This document shows positions 19,049-27,820 of a stretch of DNA of 64,000 bases, piece after piece; positions within the stretch are counted from its first letter, which is position 1, and each line of letters starts with the position of its first letter. Origin of the DNA: Pseudoalteromonas sp. N1230-9 (GTDB lineage Bacteria; Pseudomonadota; Gammaproteobacteria; Enterobacterales; Alteromonadaceae); NCBI RefSeq assembly GCF_032716425.1, contig NZ_CP090420.1, positions 248,001 through 312,000 on the forward strand. Reading direction: 5' to 3'. The position numbers and the translations under genes are program-made. The notes beneath the pieces are model-generated. The model had not been told where the DNA came from, ran no database searches, and saw only the letters and a program-made list of their open reading frames with translations.

Positions 19049-19504
19049 ATGAGATATTACGCCTATTTAATACTTTTTTTATTTTCAACGTCGCTTTTTG
19101 CAAGTGCTTTGCTTGATGTGAAACCAAGTAATAAAACGCAGTTCTTATCTCTTATAAAGACTAAACAGGGTGATTATCAAGCGAAAGAGAGCAGTAATGC
19201 ACTATGCAAAGGTGCCCCTTTCAAACTTGTTCAGCAACCTACGCAAGGCTTTAATTTAGGTACTCTTATTGATTTTAGTGATTTACATAACGGCACGCGT
19301 ACGAGAAAAATACCGAACTTTTGTATTGTTAGTTCAAAACTGAAATATTTCGTAAACGGTATTGTTAGAACCAAACGTTATTTTCGTTGCGATGATGAAA
19401 GTGATGCTACAACCATAGTGGAAGATTTACGCTTTAAAGATTCGAACACTATAATTTACACACTTAACCAACCGGAAATAAGCTGCGTATATGAAAAGTT
19501 ATGA
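19049..19504 (+). CDS. Hypothetical secreted protein
   Basis: 151 residues with a signal peptide (about 1-18, ending SLFAS-A). The mature part has four cysteines (CKGAP, FCIV, RCDD, SCVY) that may form two disulfides. No family recognised. It lies between the HIT gene and a convergent AraC-type regulator. Confidence 0.6.
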   Translation: MRYYAYLILFLFSTSLFASALLDVKPSNKTQFLSLIKTKQGDYQAKESSNALCKGAPFKLVQQPTQGFNLGTLIDFSDLHNGTRTRKIPNFCIVSSKLKYFVNGIVRTKRYFRCDDESDATTIVEDLRFKDSNTIIYTLNQPEISCVYEKL

Positions 19505-19509
19505 GCTTA

Positions 19510-19530
19510 TGCGCACCAATAAAGTGCGCA
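19510..19530. terminator. Hairpin between convergent genes
   Basis: Perfect 7-bp stem TGCGCAC / GTGCGCA with a 7-base loop in the 34-base gap between the secreted protein gene and the AraC-type gene. U-tract poor on both strands. Confidence 0.5.
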
Positions 19531-19538
19531 AAAATAAC

Positions 19539-19970
19539 TTATGAATGAAAAGTTGCTGGCTGATCTGTCTTTATCATGTGGCAACTGCTTTTAACAATTT
19601 CCTTCAATTTATCTGTTCTGTAAACCGATGGGGCAGAGCCAAACTCTCGTTTAAATGCATTACAAAAGGTGGCTGAGTTACTAAAGCCACTCGATAGTGC
19701 AATCGCTTTCACTGAAAGCTTCTTATCATCTAACATCTTAATGGCAACAGCTAAGCGTTTTTCCATCACATAGACACGATAAGTAGTATTTAAGTTGCGC
19801 CGAAAATCCCGTTCTAGCTTTTTTCTATTGGGGTAGTTGAGTGCGTCAACTAGCCAGTTCATCGTTATTTTTTTGCCGGCAATAATGCCTTCGTTTAGGG
19901 TTTTATCTACACACTCCTTAAAGTTGTTAGAAGAAGGTGAAAGGGCTACTCGTTTACCTAAATCATTCAT
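19539..19970 (-). CDS. AraC-type DNA-binding protein without ligand domain
   Basis: 143 residues. Only the two helix-turn-helix domain of AraC proteins is present: ALNYPNRKKLERDFRRNL and VKAIALSSGFSNSATFCNAFKREFG. There is no cupin or other sensor domain, so it resembles stand-alone MarA/SoxS-like factors controlled by amount rather than ligand. A Fur-like box lies about 120 bases upstream and iron-storage genes follow, so a role in iron response is plausible but unproven. Confidence 0.78.
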   Translation of the reverse strand: MNDLGKRVALSPSSNNFKECVDKTLNEGIIAGKKITMNWLVDALNYPNRKKLERDFRRNLNTTYRVYVMEKRLAVAIKMLDDKKLSVKAIALSSGFSNSATFCNAFKREFGSAPSVYRTDKLKEIVKSSCHMIKTDQPATFHS

Positions 19971-20089
19971 TATTTAACCTAAATTTATGTTAGTAATAGA
20001 TGCGATTGGTCAGTATTTAGTCGTGTATTTTTGACCTGATTTTAAATTTAAAAAGGGCAGCATCCGTTTCTAAAAAGAAAACAATGAGA

Positions 20090-20104
20090 TGATAATAAAA
20101 ATCA
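20090..20104 (-). promoter_or_regulatory. Fur-box-like site upstream of AraC-type gene
   Basis: TGATAATAAAAATCA matches the Fur 7-1-7 repeat at 12 of 14 arm positions, with one arm perfect. Within the gap 19971-20281 only the minus-strand AraC-type gene can use it as a promoter site. The remainder of this gap holds no gene, only the bfr terminator at its right end. Confidence 0.55.
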
Positions 20105-20242
20105 TTACTTTGTTCATCGTGTAGTCATTTTTAATTGCGACAATTACAGTAATATCTGATTTTTCTGATCTGTTTGGCTTAAAACTGCTCAGTCTAACTA
20201 GTATTTAAGTTTTAAATTGTGGATAGGGTAATAGAATAAAAA

Positions 20243-20262
20243 AAAGCAGCTGGCGCTGCTTT
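20243..20262 (-). terminator. Terminator of bacterioferritin operon
   Basis: On the minus strand AAAGCAGC, GCCA loop, GCTGCTTT, then a run of T, 20 bases after the bfr stop. Standard intrinsic terminator. Confidence 0.88.
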
Positions 20263-20281
20263 ATTGTAGATCAAATTAGTA

Positions 20282-20746
20282 TCACATTTGCGATTGCAGA
20301 TAATTCTCAAGTCCTGCGGTTTTGATTAGCTGCTGTTGTGTCTCAAGCCAATCAATTTGTTCTTCTTGCTCGTTTAAAATGTTATCTAACGCTTCACGGC
20401 TAATATAGTCTTTTTTCTCTTCAGCAAGTTTAATGGCTGCTTTAAGATCAGGGAGTGAGTCAAGCTCAAAGCTCATGTTTGCTTCGATCATTTCTTCAGA
20501 GTTTTCGCCAATACGAAGACGCCCTAAGTCTTGTAGGTTAGGTAGACCTTCTAAAAATAAAATACGCTCAATTAGACGGTCAGCGTTTTTCATTTTTTGA
20601 ATAGATACTTTGTAATCAGCTTTGTCTAGTTTAGAAAAGCCAAAATCTTTAAACATGCGTGCATGTAAGAAGTATTGGTTAATACCAACTAGTTCGTTGG
20701 CTAACACTTTATTTAATGCTGCAATTACGCTTTTATCGCCTTTCAT
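20282..20746 (-). CDS. bfr: Bacterioferritin subunit, heme-binding type
   Basis: 154 residues, normal Bfr length. Aligned by eye to E. coli Bfr, the heme-ligand methionine M52 is kept. Of the ferroxidase residues, E18 and E94 remain but the others are changed: E51 to K, H54 to N, E127 to Q, H130 to Q. The subunit should bind heme at the dimer interface but not oxidise iron itself. It follows the second bfr gene by 11 bases, so both are made together and probably form mixed 24-mers. Stores iron in the cytoplasm. Confidence 0.92.
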   Translation of the reverse strand: MKGDKSVIAALNKVLANELVGINQYFLHARMFKDFGFSKLDKADYKVSIQKMKNADRLIERILFLEGLPNLQDLGRLRIGENSEEMIEANMSFELDSLPDLKAAIKLAEEKKDYISREALDNILNEQEEQIDWLETQQQLIKTAGLENYLQSQM

Positions 20747-20757
20747 ACGTTTAGCCT

Positions 20758-21231
20758 CTATTCGCCCATTTGAGATTGATGGTAGTTTTGGCTACCAATT
20801 TTGTCGATTAAGCCAAGTTGCTGTTCAAGCCAATAAACATGATCTTCTTCGGTATCAAATAATAGCTTTTCAAGTACTTCACGAGATTGATAATCTTTCT
20901 CTTGCTCACAAATTGCAATGGCTTCTTTAACGCAGTCAACGACTTCTAGTTCAAGAGTTAGGTCGTTTTGCATCATGCTTTTCACGTCAGAACCAATTAA
21001 TAGGTCACGACGTTTCGTCATGTTAGGCACGCCCTCTAAAAATAAAATACGTTTGATTAGCCAATCTGCGTGATCTTTCTCTTCTTCCATTTCATGGTTA
21101 AGGCGCTCGTACAGTTTATTTAGGCCCCAATCATCATACATGCGAGAGTGGATAAAGTATTGATCTATAGCGGCTAATTCGTTAGCGAGAAGTTTGTTAA
21201 AACTGTCTATGACTTTTTGGTTACCTTTCAT
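20758..21231 (-). CDS. bfr: Bacterioferritin subunit, ferroxidase type
   Basis: The open frame reaches 21273, but the ATG at 21231 follows GAGGACAG and gives the family start MKGNQKVIDSFNK (157 residues). The ferroxidase residues E18, E51, H54, E94 and an ExxH pair at 128-131 are present, with one residue inserted relative to E. coli. The heme ligand M52 is K. It is thus the complement of the downstream subunit. First gene of the operon. Confidence 0.92.
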   Translation of the reverse strand: MKGNQKVIDSFNKLLANELAAIDQYFIHSRMYDDWGLNKLYERLNHEMEEEKDHADWLIKRILFLEGVPNMTKRRDLLIGSDVKSMMQNDLTLELEVVDCVKEAIAICEQEKDYQSREVLEKLLFDTEEDHVYWLEQQLGLIDKIGSQNYHQSQMGE

Positions 21232-21399
21232 CGTGCTGTCCTCAAATTCCAAGTTGCGATAATTGTAGTACATTAAAACAAGAATGCAAATATTTTTCCT
21301 TGCAAATCAGTTGGTTACTATTGATTGTGATTCTCGTTTAAGTTTGCGTTAGTGATCGATTTGTGAACAATTTATTGTTTGTATTTTCACAAATAAAAA

Positions 21400-21418
21400 A
21401 GCCCTTACTAGAAGGGCT
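21400..21418 (-). terminator. Terminator of TonB receptor gene
   Basis: On the minus strand AGCCCTT, CTAGT loop, AAGGGCT, then TTTTTATTT, 25 bases after the receptor stop. Clear intrinsic terminator. Confidence 0.9.
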
Positions 21419-21442
21419 TATAAAGTAATATTCAGTTAAATA

Positions 21443-23578
21443 TTAAAAACTATATTTAGCACCGAGTGTCACTGTGGTGCCTAAACCTTTAATGTTATAG
21501 CCACCATATGTATATGCTTGAGCGCGAGCAGGGAAGTAATCATTATTAAAGAGGTTTTCTACGCCCATAAATGCTTGCCAATTGTCAGCAAAATTGTAAC
21601 GACCACTCAAGTTGAAAATGTTATAGCTATCAATAGGGCCCTGATCACCTACGTAATCACCGTCTGCATTTGGTTCAAAGCGTTTACGCGAACCTACATA
21701 GAGGTAGCTCACACTTAATGAAAGCTCATCGCTTGGCTGCCAGTTTAAGTTAGCTGTGCCTTTTGGTGGGCTAATTTGTCGAGAGCCAAGGTAGATATCG
21801 TCTTCTGTGTTTTTACCTTCAACATAGCTGTAAGTAGCAACTAGACTTAAAGTTGGGTTGATAGTGTAGTCAACTATTGTTTCGTAACCCCAGATCTCTT
21901 GTGGTGCACGTACAGGCTCATAAACACCCGTTACTTCATTAAAGCTATTCGTTGTCCCAAACTCTGACGTACTACGGTAAGCTGCAAATTCAAAGCGTAC
22001 ATCATCAAATTGAGATGTAAAACCAACCTCATAGTTATCGATAATTGAAGCTTCAGTTTGAATTAACCCAATATCGTTCACAGTTGCAGAACGTAAAAGG
22101 CGGCCAATATCAGAAATATCAGAGCCTTGCGAGTAATTTGCAAACGGGCTAAATGCATCCGATAAGTTGTATTTTACGCCAATGTTGTAGGTTGTAGCGT
22201 CGTAATCAATGGTATCGCCTTTAACACTCAATGGTACTGAGCATTGTGTGGCTGAGCGGCAAAGCTTTAAAGTGTTGTAATCATCAACCGTTAAATCAAT
22301 GCTTTCTTTACGAACACCCGCTTTAACAATGATGTCGTTGTTGATAACCCATTTAGTTTGTAGGAAGCCAGCAATACTTTCCATTTCCATTTCAGGAACC
22401 CAAACGCGACCATCTACAAGCGGTTGAGAAGTGGTATCGTTCAAAGCATCTAAACCATAAATAAATGTTGCCTCAACAGTGTCAAAATCAACAAGTGTGT
22501 TAAATGTAGCGCGTGCACCTTCTTTTTCAGAACGGATGATTGATTGACCGCCATCGTAACCTTCGTCAGGGTTAGCAAGGTTTGGTGAAAAGAAAAATAT
22601 ATTTTCGATATCTTGCATATACAGATCTAGGGTCATTTGGGTGTTTTCAAATAACGCGTAGTCTGTGTATTTTAAAGTAATGTTTTCATTACCGTCTGGG
22701 CCCTGCGGCTTACCACGTTTTTGTAGCTCTTTTGGTACGTGAATAGCGTATGTTTTCTCGCCTTTGTTACCATCACCAACTACATCACCTAAATCAGTTT
22801 TTTGTTGTGAGCTGAAGTAGTTATAGCTAAATTGTAGTTGCTTTTCGTCATCAAAGTCATAACTTAGCTTTGTGAAGTAGTTTTCAGTTACAGCATCAGA
22901 TAAGCCGTACTGAAGGCCTAAAATATCGCCTTCTGCGTCACGTTGCACACCATTTTCTTCATAACTAGCTGTAAATAAGTAGCTTAATTTACCTGCGCGA
23001 CCATTAATTGCTGCTGAGATTCGTGCACCTGCACTCTCTTCTAATTTAACTGCACTAAAACGTGACGATAGGCTGATTTCACCTTCTGTTTTACCATCGC
23101 TGCTAGCTTGCTTAGTGATGTAGTTAATAATGCCGCCTGATGCGCCATTACCATATACCGATGTAGCACCTTTAATTACCTCAATGCGAGCAATGGCACT
23201 AGGGTCGAGTGTTTTAACGCCTAATGAGCCATTTCTAAGTGGTGTTGATTGTGGCACACCGTCAATCATAACCAGTGGAGCACGACCACGTAAGCTCTGA
23301 CCCGTATTACTTGAACTATTTGTGTCTGGTGCAAGCCCTGGAACCATCTGTGATAGTAAGCTTTGTAGTTCTGGATTAACCTTTAAATGCTCTTCGATTT
23401 GCTTTTGGTTAATGATGGTTATTGATGCAGGAACTTCATCGATGCTTTCAAATACGCGGCTACCTGAAACAACAACGTGCTCCATTTCTTCAGCGGTTAA
23501 TTTTTTATTGATTGAGTCATCAGCGAAAGAATAGCTACTTACTGCCAGTGCAATAAGTGTTAACGACGTTCTTAACAT
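21443..23578 (-). CDS. TonB-dependent siderophore receptor
   Basis: 711 residues. Signal peptide 1-19 (ending SYSFA), then a TonB-box-like MEHVVVSGSR, a plug domain (about 45-160, with QSLRGRAPLVMIDGVPQ and RIEVIKGATSVYGNGASGGIINYITK) and a 22-strand barrel ending in aromatic YSF. Outer-membrane import of a ferric siderophore. It has its own Fur-like box and terminator. It lies upstream-downstream of a DUF3703 gene and a PepSY protein gene on the same strand, suggesting one uptake locus. The ligand is not known. Confidence 0.93.
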   Translation of the reverse strand: MLRTSLTLIALAVSSYSFADDSINKKLTAEEMEHVVVSGSRVFESIDEVPASITIINQKQIEEHLKVNPELQSLLSQMVPGLAPDTNSSSNTGQSLRGRAPLVMIDGVPQSTPLRNGSLGVKTLDPSAIARIEVIKGATSVYGNGASGGIINYITKQASSDGKTEGEISLSSRFSAVKLEESAGARISAAINGRAGKLSYLFTASYEENGVQRDAEGDILGLQYGLSDAVTENYFTKLSYDFDDEKQLQFSYNYFSSQQKTDLGDVVGDGNKGEKTYAIHVPKELQKRGKPQGPDGNENITLKYTDYALFENTQMTLDLYMQDIENIFFFSPNLANPDEGYDGGQSIIRSEKEGARATFNTLVDFDTVEATFIYGLDALNDTTSQPLVDGRVWVPEMEMESIAGFLQTKWVINNDIIVKAGVRKESIDLTVDDYNTLKLCRSATQCSVPLSVKGDTIDYDATTYNIGVKYNLSDAFSPFANYSQGSDISDIGRLLRSATVNDIGLIQTEASIIDNYEVGFTSQFDDVRFEFAAYRSTSEFGTTNSFNEVTGVYEPVRAPQEIWGYETIVDYTINPTLSLVATYSYVEGKNTEDDIYLGSRQISPPKGTANLNWQPSDELSLSVSYLYVGSRKRFEPNADGDYVGDQGPIDSYNIFNLSGRYNFADNWQAFMGVENLFNNDYFPARAQAYTYGGYNIKGLGTTVTLGAKYSF

Positions 23579-23660
23579 GGTTGTCCTTGTTAAAAAAAGA
23601 TAAATAGACTGTTTAGTGGGGCAGAAGTGTAAATGTAAAGAAGTGTAAAGGCAAGGGTAA

Positions 23661-23675
23661 TGATAATGATTTGCA
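23661..23675 (-). promoter_or_regulatory. Fur-box-like site upstream of siderophore receptor
   Basis: TGATAATGATTTGCA matches the Fur repeat at 12 of 14 arm positions, with one arm perfect. It lies 83 bases before the receptor ATG. Confidence 0.65.
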
Positions 23676-23729
23676 ATAATGGGTAAAAAATAAAATATAA
23701 AAATGGTTACGAGTACCTTGGCTAATAAA

Positions 23730-24065
23730 TTAGTCTAGGTACTGTTTTAAGTCCTCAGGTACTGGCATTACTTTAAATGGATTAACGTCAGTTCCTCCTG
23801 TATTTCCCTTAGGAACCCATAAACGAGAAAATATAACCGATGCAAAAATGCGCATAAACTGGCCAACCACTTCTTTGTAATTATGTGTTTTAAAGCCAAT
23901 TTTACACATCCACCAGTGCGATAATGTGTGAGGAATAATATAAGATTGGCCTAGAATATGGGCTCTTTCTAGATGTGTAAAAGCCTGCGTGTATTCGCCG
24001 TTATTGTATGCTGATTTTGCTTGCTGCATTTCGTTATTGAACGCGTTTTTGAGTTTAGTTTTCAT
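23730..24065 (-). CDS. DUF3703 protein
   Basis: 111 residues. An N-terminal TPR-like helical pair (AKSAYNNGEYTQAFTHLERAHILGQ) precedes HTLSHWWMCKIG and the C-terminal WVPKGNTGGTDVNPFKVMPVP, the hallmark of DUF3703. Function unknown, but homologues often sit beside TonB receptors or PepSY proteins. Here it lies 42 bases after the PepSY gene and before the receptor gene on the same strand. Confidence 0.82.
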   Translation of the reverse strand: MKTKLKNAFNNEMQQAKSAYNNGEYTQAFTHLERAHILGQSYIIPHTLSHWWMCKIGFKTHNYKEVVGQFMRIFASVIFSRLWVPKGNTGGTDVNPFKVMPVPEDLKQYLD

Positions 24066-24107
24066 AATCAGTCCACATGAAAAAGAGCAATCAAGATTAA
24101 AAGCTTG

Positions 24108-25181
24108 CTACTTATTGTGCCTCTTGTACCAAAAGTAAACGCCCGAAACCACAAAAAATAAAGGAGAAATAGCAAGTATTAACCACAGTAATTGCACAAT
24201 CGGTCCTGCAAAATCACCTATATGAAACTTATATTTAAAGTTCCATGTTTGTGTGGTCCAAGAGCTTTTACTGGCATCATAACTTGTTACAATATCCGCT
24301 GAGTATGGGTTAGCCCATACCCAACTATAAGCATGACTTTCACCTGGATTCTTTATCCTAAAACCAATGTTGTCACTTGGCTTTTTAGGTAAGTAAATTC
24401 TAAATAACTGACCTGTCGGAAATACGGTTAGTGTATTATCAAATGCTTTTTGAACTTGATGAGGTGCGTTCTCTGAAGGGGGAATCACTGCCGGTGGTTT
24501 AGGTCTGTCTTCAATAGTGCCTTGCATCACAAACTCTAATACGGCTTTTGTTTGTTCTTTCCAGTTAAACGCCATACCTGTATAAGCAATTAAAATAAGA
24601 GGAATTAAAAAGTACACGCCCAGAACGGTATGTAGCTGATACATCAACACTCTAAACTTTGCTTTACGCTTAATAGCCAAGCGTTTCATACGATTTTTTG
24701 GTTTAACCCAGATATAAAAGCCAAGCAAAATTTCAATAATAAGAATGAGCGCACACACAGATACCCAGTTTCTTAAAGGGCGGTTTTTATCACCATCTTC
24801 ATAAAGTAGCCAACGATGCAAAGCCATGGTAAAGCCATAAATAGTGCTGTAGTAATCGTATTCATATAAAATTTGGCCGTTGTAAGGGTTAACACTTACA
24901 TAACGGTTATTGGCAAGCTGTAATTGCCACGCAAGATCACTTCGCTGCTCAGGCATTAACAGAGTGACGGGTTGCTCGGTAGAAGCTGAAACGTGTTTGA
25001 TAAGGCTATCAAAATCAAGTGTTGATGTTGCTGGGGTAACTGTCCACTTATCGCTTTGAGTGAGGTGTTGAATGTCTTTTGCGTAAATAAGCAGCGCACC
25101 GGTCAAACTTAAACAAATTAAAAATAAACCGCTTATTAAGCCAAAGAATAAATGCGTACGACGTAACCACAACTTCAACAA
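24108..25181 (-). CDS. PepSY-associated membrane protein (iron uptake type)
   Basis: 357 residues with four membrane helices: about 10-33, 140-160, 185-208 and 330-350. Between the first two is a periplasmic PepSY-like region (PLRNWV and LHRWLLYED are typical). Members such as FoxB and PiuB-like proteins lie next to siderophore receptors and help release or reduce iron at the inner membrane. Conserved histidines in the helices (for example the RTHLFFG and MYQLHTVLG segments) could hold heme. Role in ferric-siderophore reduction is inferred from context. Confidence 0.88.
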   Translation of the reverse strand: MLKLWLRRTHLFFGLISGLFLICLSLTGALLIYAKDIQHLTQSDKWTVTPATSTLDFDSLIKHVSASTEQPVTLLMPEQRSDLAWQLQLANNRYVSVNPYNGQILYEYDYYSTIYGFTMALHRWLLYEDGDKNRPLRNWVSVCALILIIEILLGFYIWVKPKNRMKRLAIKRKAKFRVLMYQLHTVLGVYFLIPLILIAYTGMAFNWKEQTKAVLEFVMQGTIEDRPKPPAVIPPSENAPHQVQKAFDNTLTVFPTGQLFRIYLPKKPSDNIGFRIKNPGESHAYSWVWANPYSADIVTSYDASKSSWTTQTWNFKYKFHIGDFAGPIVQLLWLILAISPLFFVVSGVYFWYKRHNK

Positions 25182-25221
25182 GGTTTGTTCCTTCAGTTTG
25201 CTGTTAAAACAAAACTGAATA

Positions 25222-25246
25222 GTAAATGATAACGCGTAACATTTAC
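25222..25246 (-). promoter_or_regulatory. Palindrome upstream of PepSY gene, weak metalloregulator site
   Basis: Perfect 7-bp arms GTAAATG / CATTTAC around an 11-base centre. The core TGATAACGCGTAACA matches the Fur repeat at 10 of 14. It overlaps the last bases of the CDF gene and is 41 bases before the PepSY start. Fur is more likely than Zur, but neither is certain. Confidence 0.4.
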
Positions 25247-26103
25247 ACTAAAACTTGTTCAATAGTACAGCTTTCGATGGCAAAATTAGCATGTAAAAAA
25301 TGACGAATTTCATCGTTATTGATGTTTTGCTTGGCACTAAATTTAAGCTCACAATGAATATGATGGTCATCTATCTGCCATGTTTTAAGATAATCAATTT
25401 CAGCCATTGTAAATTGTGCTTTCAACTGGGTTATAGCTTCTGGTGAGTTAAAGTTATCAGGGGCCGCTTGCATTAGAATTTTGCTGCTGGCAATTAACAG
25501 TAAAATACCGTGGTAAATGACATACATCGAAATCAGCATGGTGGCAATTAAATCAACAATGTACCACTGATACAAAATGATTAAGGTACCCGCGATTATC
25601 ACCACCACCGAAGCCATTGCATCCGATATATTATGAATAAATGCAGCACGAATGTTCATACTGTCTTTTGCACCCGCTTTGTAAGTTAAAAGGGCGGTGA
25701 CTAGGTCAATAACAAGCGCAAGGCCTGCAACCCAAATGATGATCCAGCCGTCAATGGGCTCTGGGTTTAAGTAGTTGGAGATGGCTTCAACAATTAGGTA
25801 ACCGCCAATAACAATTAAACTTAGGCTGTTAAACAAGGTTGCAAGGATTTCGGCGCGTTTATAACCATATTGGTAGCGTTCATTGGCAGGTTTTGCGCCA
25901 ATTTTACGCGCAATCAAAGCAATAAAGAGTGACGACGCATCGCTTAAATTATGTAATGCATCGGCAATTAAAGATAAGCTTCCAGAAACAAGTCCGCCAA
26001 TCACCTGAGCGACAGTTAATAACACATTAATCGCAACAGCCAACATAAGTTGGCGGGTGCTTTGGTTACTTGTATCGTGATGATGGTGGTGTCCGTGTCC
26101 CAT
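25243..26103 (-). CDS. Cation diffusion facilitator (CzcD/ZitB-like)
   Basis: 286 residues. A histidine-rich start (MGHGHHHHHD), six membrane helices, HNLSDASSLFIALIA in helix II and HNISDAMASVVVI in helix V supply the metal-site histidines and aspartates (HxxxD twice) of zinc-type CDF exporters. A cytoplasmic ferredoxin-like domain ends the protein. Exports Zn, and possibly Cd or Co, in exchange for protons. Divergent from the RND efflux operon, consistent with shared metal control. Confidence 0.93.
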   Translation of the reverse strand: MGHGHHHHHDTSNQSTRQLMLAVAINVLLTVAQVIGGLVSGSLSLIADALHNLSDASSLFIALIARKIGAKPANERYQYGYKRAEILATLFNSLSLIVIGGYLIVEAISNYLNPEPIDGWIIIWVAGLALVIDLVTALLTYKAGAKDSMNIRAAFIHNISDAMASVVVIIAGTLIILYQWYIVDLIATMLISMYVIYHGILLLIASSKILMQAAPDNFNSPEAITQLKAQFTMAEIDYLKTWQIDDHHIHCELKFSAKQNINNDEIRHFLHANFAIESCTIEQVLV

Positions 26104-26260
26104 AAAAATTACCTAGTTTTTGATTTGCCTTATTTTTATATCATGCGAATACGCGTTTTGAAATGTTTGTAATCATTTGCTTGCGTACACTAATAATTTA
26201 CTGTTCAAATGCAGGTGGATTTGTTAATTTAGCATTGATGTACCAATTTTTAGGTTCTAT

Positions 26261-26638
26261 GTGAAAGCAGCATTTTTTATTTTGATTAGCGTATTATTGC
26301 TCCAGCCATTGCTGGATAGCTTTGATGTGGCCGATCATAATGTTGCGTTTAACCAAGCTTCGGTACTGTTATCTGAAGAAATCGACCTTGAAGCCCATTG
26401 CGCTGTCAATGGCGATCATCAACTACACCAATCTGAACATGCCGAGCTTGCAAAACAGTTATCTGACTCAGCTGAGAAAGGCCATTGTCACGTTTGTCAT
26501 AGCCCTGCATTTGTAGATTCGCTGCAATTGTCTGAGCCTACTGATATCTATTTTACTAAAATAGAATCACTCGATTTAAACTTCAAATCAGCTGACTTAG
26601 CACCGCTACATCGCCCACCAATTTTAGCTCTTACTTAA
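26261..26638 (+). CDS. CzcI-like small secreted metal-associated protein
   Basis: 125 residues from a GTG start with AGG upstream. A signal peptide (about 1-18) precedes a histidine-rich segment (HCAVNGDHQLHQSEH) and a CHVCH motif near residue 76. A small H/C-rich periplasmic protein as first gene of a Czc-type operon resembles CzcI. A regulatory or metal-buffering role is inferred. It lies 54 bases before the adaptor gene. Confidence 0.6.
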   Translation: MKAAFFILISVLLLQPLLDSFDVADHNVAFNQASVLLSEEIDLEAHCAVNGDHQLHQSEHAELAKQLSDSAEKGHCHVCHSPAFVDSLQLSEPTDIYFTKIESLDLNFKSADLAPLHRPPILALT

Positions 26639-26692
26639 CTCTATCCTTTAGATTCGTTTTGGGCCAAGCCCATTTTAAGTAAGAGAAAATAT

Positions 26693-27811
26693 ATGTTTTT
26701 AAGAAATTTTATGCGTTACGCATTGCTGTGCGTATGTTTTATGTATGTCACAAATAATCACGCTTCAGAGCAGGCGCATGATCACCAAGAAAATGAGCAA
26801 GCTAATGAAGTAAGTTTAACTGAGCAACAACAGCAACTAGCTAATATAAAGGTTGAACGTCTTGTACTAAAAACACACAATCAAACTTTGTATGCCCCAG
26901 GTGAAATTAAAGCCAATGGCTATGCCAGTTATGTGGTATCACCGCGTGTTGATTCAATTGTTGTAAAGCGCCATGCTTTGCTTGGGCAACACGTAAATAA
27001 AGGAGACTCTTTAGTCACCTTATTTAGTGGTGAAGTTGCCAGCCAACAAACTGAATTTAGATTAGCAGAAGCTGAGTGGCAACGAGTCACTAAAATGACA
27101 CGCGGCACACTGAGCGAAAAGCAAATCCTGACCGCTAAAGCCGAATATGAAGTCGCCTATAGCCGACTTGTTGCCTTTGGTTTATCGAAACAAGCCATTG
27201 CGCAAACACTTACTATAACGCCTGAAAAACTTGGTGAATACACCTTATTTGCACAAACATCGGGTGCTGTTTTAACTGATAACTTTGCCCAAGGTCAGCG
27301 AGTTGATTCGGGGATTGAGCTGATGCTTATAGCCGATGAGTCAGCGCTTTGGGTTGCTGCTCAGCTTTCAGCTAATCAAGACCGTACTATCAGTAATGGC
27401 TCTACGGCGCAATTAGAAGTAAATGGCCATCGCTATCAAGCAAGGGTTATTCAAGAAGCACATACCATTGATGAACAAACACGTTCACGAACTGTTAGGC
27501 TCGAGGTAAAAAACACCCAGCATAGTTTGCACCCAGGCATGTTTGCGGATGTGTATTTTCATTTTGAAACAGACCAAGAGGTACTTGCCGTACCTGAAAA
27601 TGCCTTAACTCGCAGTGCAGATGGTGACTGGCAATTATTTGTTGTAGATGATGATGGTGGCTTTATCGCAAAAGAAGTGACTCTCGGCCGAAGCTTTGGT
27701 GATTACCGTGAAGTGTTTGATATTGAAGCAGGACTTGAAGTTGTCACCCAAGGTGCTTTTTTTATTGCATCACAGCTAGCTAAAGGCGGATTCGATCCGC
27801 ATAACCACTAG
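26693..27811 (+). CDS. RND efflux periplasmic adaptor (CzcB/CusB family)
   Basis: 372 residues with an N-terminal signal or anchor (about 1-25), a hairpin/lipoyl region containing YVVSPRVDSIVVKRHALLGQHVNKGD, and barrel segments. The HDHQENEQ stretch after the signal is a likely metal-binding tail. It links the inner-membrane pump to an outer-membrane channel. It is followed 9 bases later by the pump gene. No outer-membrane factor gene is in the cluster. Confidence 0.9.
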   Translation: MFLRNFMRYALLCVCFMYVTNNHASEQAHDHQENEQANEVSLTEQQQQLANIKVERLVLKTHNQTLYAPGEIKANGYASYVVSPRVDSIVVKRHALLGQHVNKGDSLVTLFSGEVASQQTEFRLAEAEWQRVTKMTRGTLSEKQILTAKAEYEVAYSRLVAFGLSKQAIAQTLTITPEKLGEYTLFAQTSGAVLTDNFAQGQRVDSGIELMLIADESALWVAAQLSANQDRTISNGSTAQLEVNGHRYQARVIQEAHTIDEQTRSRTVRLEVKNTQHSLHPGMFADVYFHFETDQEVLAVPENALTRSADGDWQLFVVDDDGGFIAKEVTLGRSFGDYREVFDIEAGLEVVTQGAFFIASQLAKGGFDPHNH

Positions 27812-27820
27812 AGGTGACGC

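Noticed and set aside
26104..26260. Possible Fur or Zur site between the CDF and CzcI-like genes
   Set aside because: Best match is about 9 of 14 positions, which is expected by chance in AT-rich DNA.
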